DNA from: Acidobacteriota bacterium
GTDB taxonomy: Bacteria > Acidobacteriota > Terriglobia > Acidoferrales > UBA7541
Reading direction: 5' to 3'
NCBI GenBank assembly: GCA_019239815.1
Contig: JAFAZL010000631.1
Span: 1 to 8,910 of the forward strand
Length of the DNA: 8,910 nt
The stretch's first letter is position 1. Each line of letters begins with the position of its first letter. The translations under genes and the position numbers were made by a program. Positions 5,383-8,910 of this stretch are shown one piece after another. Below the pieces are notes generated by a model, which searched no databases, had not been told where the DNA came from, and saw only the letters and a program-made list of their open reading frames with translations.

Positions 5383-5609
5383 TTAGTTGATGAAGGGACT
5401 AGCGGGTTGAGCATCTCCTTGGGGCGTGGCGTCCCATTCTTTCATCACGGCAGAACACCACCATTCGAGCCCACGGCGTTTTAGCTCCGAGCAGATGAGT
5501 GGATGTTTCTCTTTCAGGTGACTCCACATTTCTTCGATCATTTCTGAGTTTCGGCTGACAACACCCCACCGCAGTCACACCCCAATTGGTCGCACGCGAT
5601 AACTTTCAT
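5383..5609 (-). pseudogene. Frameshifted DUF1059-like small protein
   Basis: ATG at 5609 with a strong GGAGG 8 bases upstream. The first frame encodes MKVIACDQLGCDCGGVLSAE plus TQK and ends in TGA at 5540-5538. The C-x5-C-x-C region and the opening MKVI.C match the DUF1059 pattern. The expected helix with His (MIEEMWSHLKEKHPLI) follows at once in another frame, from an ATG at 5541 to TAA at 5383. The span is 227 bases (3n+2); one base restored before ATGATC gives a single protein of about 76 aa, somewhat longer than usual owing to a C-terminal extension (LEWWCSAVMKEWD). The stop and the second ATG overlap as ATGA, so two coupled peptides are formally possible. DUF1059 has no established biochemical role that I know of. 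Confidence 0.65.
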
Positions 5610-5680
5610 CGGTTGGTCCTCCGTTGCGCTCCTGAAAGTCGCACTGGCAAACGAACAAACCCGTGCAGTGAGGAACACTT

Positions 5681-5841
5681 TCAGTGACTTGATTTTTTGT
5701 GGCTGCTACGGCCGCTCTTTCTCGACCCAGCCTTGCCAGAGTTGGCGATTTTCGCGGCGCGGGTCTTGCTCATCCCTTGCGTTTCAGGGCTTTGTATTTG
5801 TCCCTGTTCTTCACGTGTCCACCGTGGGATCTACCGGGCAT
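5681..5841 (-). pseudogene. Frameshifted small basic protein (MPGRSHGGHVKN / MSKTRAAKIANSG)
   Basis: ATG at 5841 with AGGAG 6 bases upstream. The first frame encodes 23 residues (MPGRSHGGHVKNRDKYKALK plus RKG) and stops at 5772-5770. A second frame starts with the overlapping ATG at 5773 (MSKTRAAKIANSGKAGSRKS...) and ends at 5681. Together they match a family of short basic proteins with the pattern KN...Y.ALK.KGMSK.RAA.IANSGK (from memory, close to Pfam DUF7218-type proteins). In intact relatives this is one reading frame. Here the 161-base span (3n+2) lacks one base next to AAGGG. AAGGG also sits directly before the second ATG but is too close to act as a normal ribosome site. Intact members are probably nucleic-acid-associated, judging by charge alone. 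Next on the same strand is the broken DUF1059-like gene, 71 bases downstream. Confidence 0.65.
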
Positions 5842-5908
5842 ATTTTTCTCCTGGCTGAATCGCACTGACGATGCCGTTTAGCGTTTGTAGTTCTAAAAGA
5901 TTAGACAA

Positions 5909-6091
5909 TCAATGTGACAGAAGGGTTTCGAACTGATATCCGACGGCCTCAAGCCACAAGATGGGTGTTGCGCTCATTTTCCCGACAGGGCGTCGGAAGT
6001 TCAGAAAAAAACCGTCGTTGTGGCGCCGAGCATAAATAGTTATCGAAGACTCGCGCTGCTTCCAGCCATTGAGTTGAATATGCGAAATCAC
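5909..6091 (-). CDS. Possible 60-aa ORF coupled to the oxidoreductase by GTGA
   Basis: Its GTG start overlaps the TGA of the Gfo/Idh/MocA gene as GTGA (6091-6088), an arrangement often used for translational coupling. The peptide (MISHIQLNGWKQRESSITIY, ending LWLEAVGYQFETLLSH) has a protein-like mix with aromatic residues, but no family is recognised and no independent ribosome site is visible. A competing frame on the same strand (5949-6191) is also open over this stretch, which shows that openness alone is weak evidence here. Confidence 0.3.
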   Translation of the reverse strand: MISHIQLNGWKQRESSITIYARRHNDGFFLNFRRPVGKMSATPILWLEAVGYQFETLLSH

Positions 6092-7215
6092 TTGGATGGT
6101 GCCGCCGCTTTGAAGAGTTGCGGCTTCGGGACGGGCGGTTTGTGAATTTCCTGGTCCATGCCAGGTCGCTTTCCAATGTCAACGGGCGCAATCTTCACTG
6201 GACGACCTGAATTCTGCGATTCGAATAGCGCGTTGATTACGCGAACATCAGCGAGGCCTTCTAGACCTCCGGGTTCTGGCTCCTTGTCGCTCAGTACGCA
6301 GTCGGAGAAGTATACAAGCTCCGGCCCAAACTGATCCCTCTTCGAAAATTTGGCTTTGGTGCTACGCTCTCCGACAGTCATCTCGGACTTCAAGTCCGCG
6401 ATCATCTCGTATGCCGGGTCCATCTTCAGCGCGGCTTTCGTGCCGACCACTTCAAAGATTGATCGATCAGCCGCTCCGAAGCTGCACGTAAACGAAGCGA
6501 GGCGATTGTCGGGAAAGCGCAAGACTGCGGAAGACATCTCCGGTACTTCAGTGAAGCGCTTGTCGTTCGATGATGCTGTGAAAGCGAAAACTTCGGTGGG
6601 TTCCGCTCGGAAAAGATTTCGAGCAGCATTGATGCAGTAAACACCAATATCGTAGAGCGGCCCGCCAGCGAGTTCCTCATCGAGACGGGAATTTCCTTCT
6701 GTCACCTGTTGGCAGAAGGTCGACGTGAAGATGCGAGGCTCGCCGATTTTTCCATCCCGAATGGAAGCGATTGCGGAGAGATTACCTTTTTCGAAGTGGA
6801 GCCGGTACGCGATCATGAGTTTTACCTTCGCCCGCTCGGCAGCGTCGATCATTGTTTTGCATTCCCGCTCGTTCACCGCCATCGGTTTCTCACACAAGAC
6901 ATGAATCCCAGCGTTAGCTGCGGCCTCTGCGTAGGCGAGATGCATGTTGTTAGGAAGCGCGATGTAGACGGCATCGATATTCCCGCCTTTGAGGCACTCT
7001 TCGTACTGTTCGTAGCTGTAGGTGTCATGGACCTTATAGTTCCTTGCGAGCTTCTTTAATTTCGCCTCATCCCCAGACACAAGTGCAGCCAGTTCGGAAT
7101 TTTCCTTCGCATGCGCGAACGCAGGCAATACCGCCGCCTGAGAGATGTACCCAAGTCCGACAACTGCGTAGCGAATTTTTCGTGGAGCAGTCGATTGCTT
7201 GCTGCCTGATGTCAT
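6088..7215 (-). CDS. Gfo/Idh/MocA family oxidoreductase
   Basis: 375 aa, typical for the family, with GGAGGG 4 bases before the ATG. Residues about 13-135 are a Rossmann NAD(P) domain: IRYAVVGLGYISQAAVLPAF carries the glycine motif (G20, G22), and the family signature CEKPMAV places the conserved EKP lysine at 110. The second half is the alpha/beta substrate domain. GGPLYDIGVYCINAARNLF (D189, Y193) corresponds to the DxxxY site seen in glucose-fructose oxidoreductase, with K110, D189 and Y193 as likely catalytic residues. Members oxidise or reduce sugars and related polyols. The sequence resembles the glucose-fructose oxidoreductase / glucose-6-phosphate-type subgroup, but the substrate cannot be read from sequence. 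No signal peptide or Tat motif is present, so it should be cytosolic, unlike the periplasmic Zymomonas enzyme. It faces away from the gene at 7368. No sugar transporter or kinase is adjacent. Confidence 0.93.
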   Translation of the reverse strand: MTSGSKQSTAPRKIRYAVVGLGYISQAAVLPAFAHAKENSELAALVSGDEAKLKKLARNYKVHDTYSYEQYEECLKGGNIDAVYIALPNNMHLAYAEAAANAGIHVLCEKPMAVNERECKTMIDAAERAKVKLMIAYRLHFEKGNLSAIASIRDGKIGEPRIFTSTFCQQVTEGNSRLDEELAGGPLYDIGVYCINAARNLFRAEPTEVFAFTASSNDKRFTEVPEMSSAVLRFPDNRLASFTCSFGAADRSIFEVVGTKAALKMDPAYEMIADLKSEMTVGERSTKAKFSKRDQFGPELVYFSDCVLSDKEPEPGGLEGLADVRVINALFESQNSGRPVKIAPVDIGKRPGMDQEIHKPPVPKPQLFKAAAPSK

Positions 7216-7367
7216 TGGTCCCTCCCGCCCGATTCGTACTTTGGACGCGCGACGTCATTAGAAGGACGGCGGTTGGTGAAGTTTTGTCTGGAACCTAATC
7301 TTGGATACACGACTTTCCGTATTCGGTAGCCGGTCACGATTGCCTTACATTAATTCACGAGGAGAGC
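7216..7367. promoter_or_regulatory. Divergent promoter region
   Basis: 152 bases separate the oxidoreductase (-) from the gene at 7368 (+), so promoters for both must lie here. Ribosome sites are clear on each side (GGAGGG for the minus gene, GAGGAGAG for the plus gene). No pair of -35/-10 boxes is convincing; TACATT near 7346 is a weak plus-strand -10 candidate. Confidence 0.4.
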
Positions 7368-7712
7368 ATGGCCCAACATTTAGAAGGAAGCAGTCAGGAC
7401 GTTGCCAATAATTTCTTGAGATCTGATTTCTGGGAGCCAGGTGTTCAGATTGCAGGGATCGTGCGCCGGAAGTTTCAGAGCGTTAACGGACAGTGCTATG
7501 CGGTCGAGTTAGACAACCCGGTGAGTCTGAACGGCGAAGAGACGCGTGATGTTGCTCTAGGAAATCTCACTGGTCTTCGTATGGCAGTGCAAGCGGCGGG
7601 CGCAGAGGACCTAAATGTCGGGGATAAGTTCACGCTGGAATGCACTGACCTTCAACCAACCGGCAAGGGTAATCCCCGCATTGACTTCAGAATCGAAATC
7701 GATAGACGCTAA
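7368..7712 (+). CDS. Small beta-rich protein, possible OB fold
   Basis: 114 aa with GAGGAG a few bases before the ATG. After a polar N-terminus the protein has strands typical of a barrel: FWEPGVQIAGIVRRKFQSVN, CYAVELDNPVSLNGEETRDV, then a helix (NLTGLRMAVQAAG) and strands (VGDKFTLECTD, NPRIDFRIEID). The DFWEPG opening and the GxVxRxFxxxNGxCYxxELD pattern suggest an OB-like nucleic-acid-binding or assembly-type protein, but I cannot name a family. There is no membrane span or signal. Its TAA overlaps the TAG of the opposing gene (7709-7712), so no room exists for a terminator between them. Function unknown; the fold is inferred. Confidence 0.7.
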   Translation: MAQHLEGSSQDVANNFLRSDFWEPGVQIAGIVRRKFQSVNGQCYAVELDNPVSLNGEETRDVALGNLTGLRMAVQAAGAEDLNVGDKFTLECTDLQPTGKGNPRIDFRIEIDRR

Positions 7713-8002
7713 CTACGACGGCCTCCCTCATTTCTTGTGAGCTTGACGCGACCGCGTGTTTCCAGGATCAACACAGACTTTTGGCCGTTCATGCGCCGGA
7801 TCAGTTGAGCTAAGTCTTCCACGAGGCGTGATGACGCGCCAATAATTTCAAGGACGATTGATCGTTCTCGTTTTCCTTGGTAGTAGCCAGACGTAGGCTG
7901 GAGTGTGAAGCTTTCAAATCGTGACGACGCCAGTCGAACAATCTCGCGTTCGTTCTTCGCTTCAGTGTAAATTCTGTGGACGTTCTGTGAAGCCATTTGC
8001 AT
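7709..8002 (-). CDS. Small alpha/beta protein, third gene of the DUF3147-like operon
   Basis: 97 aa from the ATG at 8002; a second ATG two codons later (7996), spaced 6 bases from GGA, is equally possible, and a TTG at 8038 is less likely. The sequence has a beta strand (VHRIYTEAKNE), a helix (REIVRLASSRFES), a strand with aromatic loop (FTLQPTSGYYQGKRERSIVL), and a second helix and strand (SRLVEDLAQLIRRMNGQKSV, LILET). This beta-alpha-beta-beta-alpha-beta order resembles ferredoxin-like or ACT-type small domains that bind ligands. The start lies 37 bases after the stop of the membrane gene at 8040 on the same strand, so it is likely the last gene of that operon. No specific family or ligand is recognised. 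Confidence 0.7.
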   Translation of the reverse strand: MQMASQNVHRIYTEAKNEREIVRLASSRFESFTLQPTSGYYQGKRERSIVLEIIGASSRLVEDLAQLIRRMNGQKSVLILETRGRVKLTRNEGGRRS

Positions 8003-8039
8003 TCCGTTTTTCGGTTCAGGTCGCGACCGACCGAGCAAG

Positions 8040-8492
8040 TTATCGAGTCGGGTCCGCGCTGCGTTTGCGACCGCGAATTAAACGACGCGATTCCCAGATG
8101 ACCACGGATGTTAGAAGCCAAGCCACGGTTGCGGATAGCAGTGCCAGCCACGTAGGTATTCCGTCTAAAAGTCGCCACAGCAAAAGCGCGAATACGGCGA
8201 GTCCCAAGCTTCCCATCACGGTTCCGCGAGCTTCCAGCGCAACTGCACGCCGCCCTCGATTCACCCCATCAATCTTGGCCTTGCTTTTCTTTTCCTTTTG
8301 ATGCTTTTCGACTAGTGTTGCCGTGGCCGGAAAGATCGCAGGGAACGCCAGGAACAAGCCTCCGACAACTGGCCCGTATTCCTTCGCGATTAAGCCGGTT
8401 CCCACGGTTGCCAACCCACCGAAGATGATGCGGAGAACCACCTCATACCACTTGCTGCGCCGCAGCGCGGACGGATTAAATTTGACGATCAT
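8040..8492 (-). CDS. DUF3147-like membrane protein (second of a paralogous pair)
   Basis: 150 aa with about four hydrophobic segments (17-35, 41-62, 91-109, 112-133). The motif GPVVGGLFLAFPAIFPATATL followed by EKHQKEKKSKAK matches what I remember of DUF3147/GlpM-type integral membrane proteins, with a basic cytoplasmic loop between the second and third spans. The core G-L-F-x-A-x-P-x4-A-T is shared with the upstream gene (FAGLFGAAPSVALATLSL), so the two are probably paralogues. The ATG overlaps the upstream TGA as ATGA, and no separate ribosome site is needed. A heteromeric membrane complex is a reasonable inference. Transported substrate, if any, is unknown. Confidence 0.75.
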   Translation of the reverse strand: MIVKFNPSALRRSKWYEVVLRIIFGGLATVGTGLIAKEYGPVVGGLFLAFPAIFPATATLVEKHQKEKKSKAKIDGVNRGRRAVALEARGTVMGSLGLAVFALLLWRLLDGIPTWLALLSATVAWLLTSVVIWESRRLIRGRKRSADPTR

Positions 8493-8866
8493 CTAAGAAG
8501 CAAGAACCAGATTCCGAAGCTGGTGGCAAGCCAAGCGGTAATTAGAGAAGTGGAGACGATCAACGCAGATGGTTTGTATTTGAACATGATCCTCAAAACC
8601 AGAGACGCATAAACCGACATCGCGACTGCACCTGCGATCATGGACTTGGCTTCCGTAGCTGCGTAAGCGGCACCTTCGGTTGCAATCGTGAGTGATAGTG
8701 TTGCGAGAGCGACGGATGGCGCGGCTCCAAACAGTCCAGCAAAGCTTTTCGGCTTCAAGATGTCTCCAAGTGCGGAGAACATGGTTACGACCAGTCCTCC
8801 AACAAGGAAGCGGAACAGCATCTGCTTTAACATTGCGGACACCGCTTCATTTGCCGCTTTTCGCAT
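8489..8866 (-). CDS. DUF3147-like membrane protein (first of pair)
   Basis: 125 aa, with hydrophobic segments at about 16-34, 47-62, 74-93 and 99-123. LKPKSFAGLFGAAPSVALA followed by AAYAATEAKSMIAGA is the conserved core I associate with DUF3147 family proteins, small integral inner-membrane proteins of unknown function. The ATG at 8866 has AAGG 10 bases upstream; starts at residues 12 and 16 would still keep all four spans. This is the first gene of a minus-strand unit with the ATGA-overlapping gene at 8040-8492 and the small protein at 7709-8002. The stronger GGAGG near 8890 lies too far from the ATG to be its ribosome site. Confidence 0.8.
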   Translation of the reverse strand: MRKAANEAVSAMLKQMLFRFLVGGLVVTMFSALGDILKPKSFAGLFGAAPSVALATLSLTIATEGAAYAATEAKSMIAGAVAMSVYASLVLRIMFKYKPSALIVSTSLITAWLATSFGIWFLLLR

Positions 8867-8910
8867 TCATACATTGCCTTACGCGTTTGTGTGCCTCCTT
8901 GGGACCTTTC

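Noticed and set aside
5949..6191. 80-codon minus frame
   Set aside because: It overlaps the end of the oxidoreductase out of frame and has low-quality composition.
8040..8301. Frames on both strands overlapping the DUF3147-like and 97-aa genes (7810-8178 minus, 7921-8301 plus)
   Set aside because: They are shadows of well-supported genes, with Ser/Arg-rich products and no start signals.
1..8910. Search by eye for CRISPR arrays, tRNAs, insertion sequences and toxin-antitoxin pairs
   Set aside because: No spaced direct repeats, tRNA-like cloverleaf, transposase motif or recognisable toxin or antitoxin was seen.

Overview
The window looks like chromosomal DNA of an Acidobacteriota bacterium, probably in or near the Terriglobia. 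This is inferred from remembered protein families, not from a search. The signs are moderate GC, strong GGAGG-type ribosome sites, several very short proteins of types I associate with soil Acidobacteriota (MYAW..., MQNEERW..., MKTYDIF..., a VRPYRC zinc ribbon, a DUF1059-like protein), a VirB10-like protein with a Pro-rich linker, and a DUF3147-type membrane pair. I see no rRNA, tRNA, CRISPR array, transposase or phage gene.

Layout. Positions 1-458 show no convincing gene, only one palindrome. Positions 459-1415 (-) encode an exported, VirB10/TrbI-like protein with a 26-unit Thr-Pro repeat. Positions 1416-2423 hold weak or short minus-strand ORFs, including a 31-aa single-membrane-span candidate. 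Positions 2424-3011 (+) are a two-gene unit, a small beta-rich protein followed by a PilZ-domain protein, with a -10 box placed so that the mRNA may be leaderless. Positions 3039-3625 (-) are three short genes: a membrane microprotein, a helical 56-aa protein and a Cys-rich zinc protein. Positions 3836-5213 (+) are a frameshifted zinc-ribbon gene, then the MYAW, MKTYDIF and two-span membrane proteins. Positions 5383-5841 (-) hold two more short genes, each broken by one apparent missing base. Positions 6088-7215 (-) encode a cytosolic Gfo/Idh/MocA oxidoreductase. Positions 7368-7712 (+) encode a possible OB-fold protein whose stop overlaps the stop of the facing operon. Positions 7709-8866 (-) are a three-gene operon of two paralogous membrane proteins (ATGA overlap) and a small alpha/beta protein.

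No single pathway ties the window together. It is best read as housekeeping-type acidobacterial DNA rich in short lineage-restricted genes. The clearest anomaly is that three short genes (3836-4062, 5383-5609, 5681-5841) each span 3n+2 bases and read through as one recognisable protein only if one base is restored. In two of them the break makes an ATGA stop/start overlap. They are either indel errors in the assembly, real decay, or split genes expressed by coupled translation.
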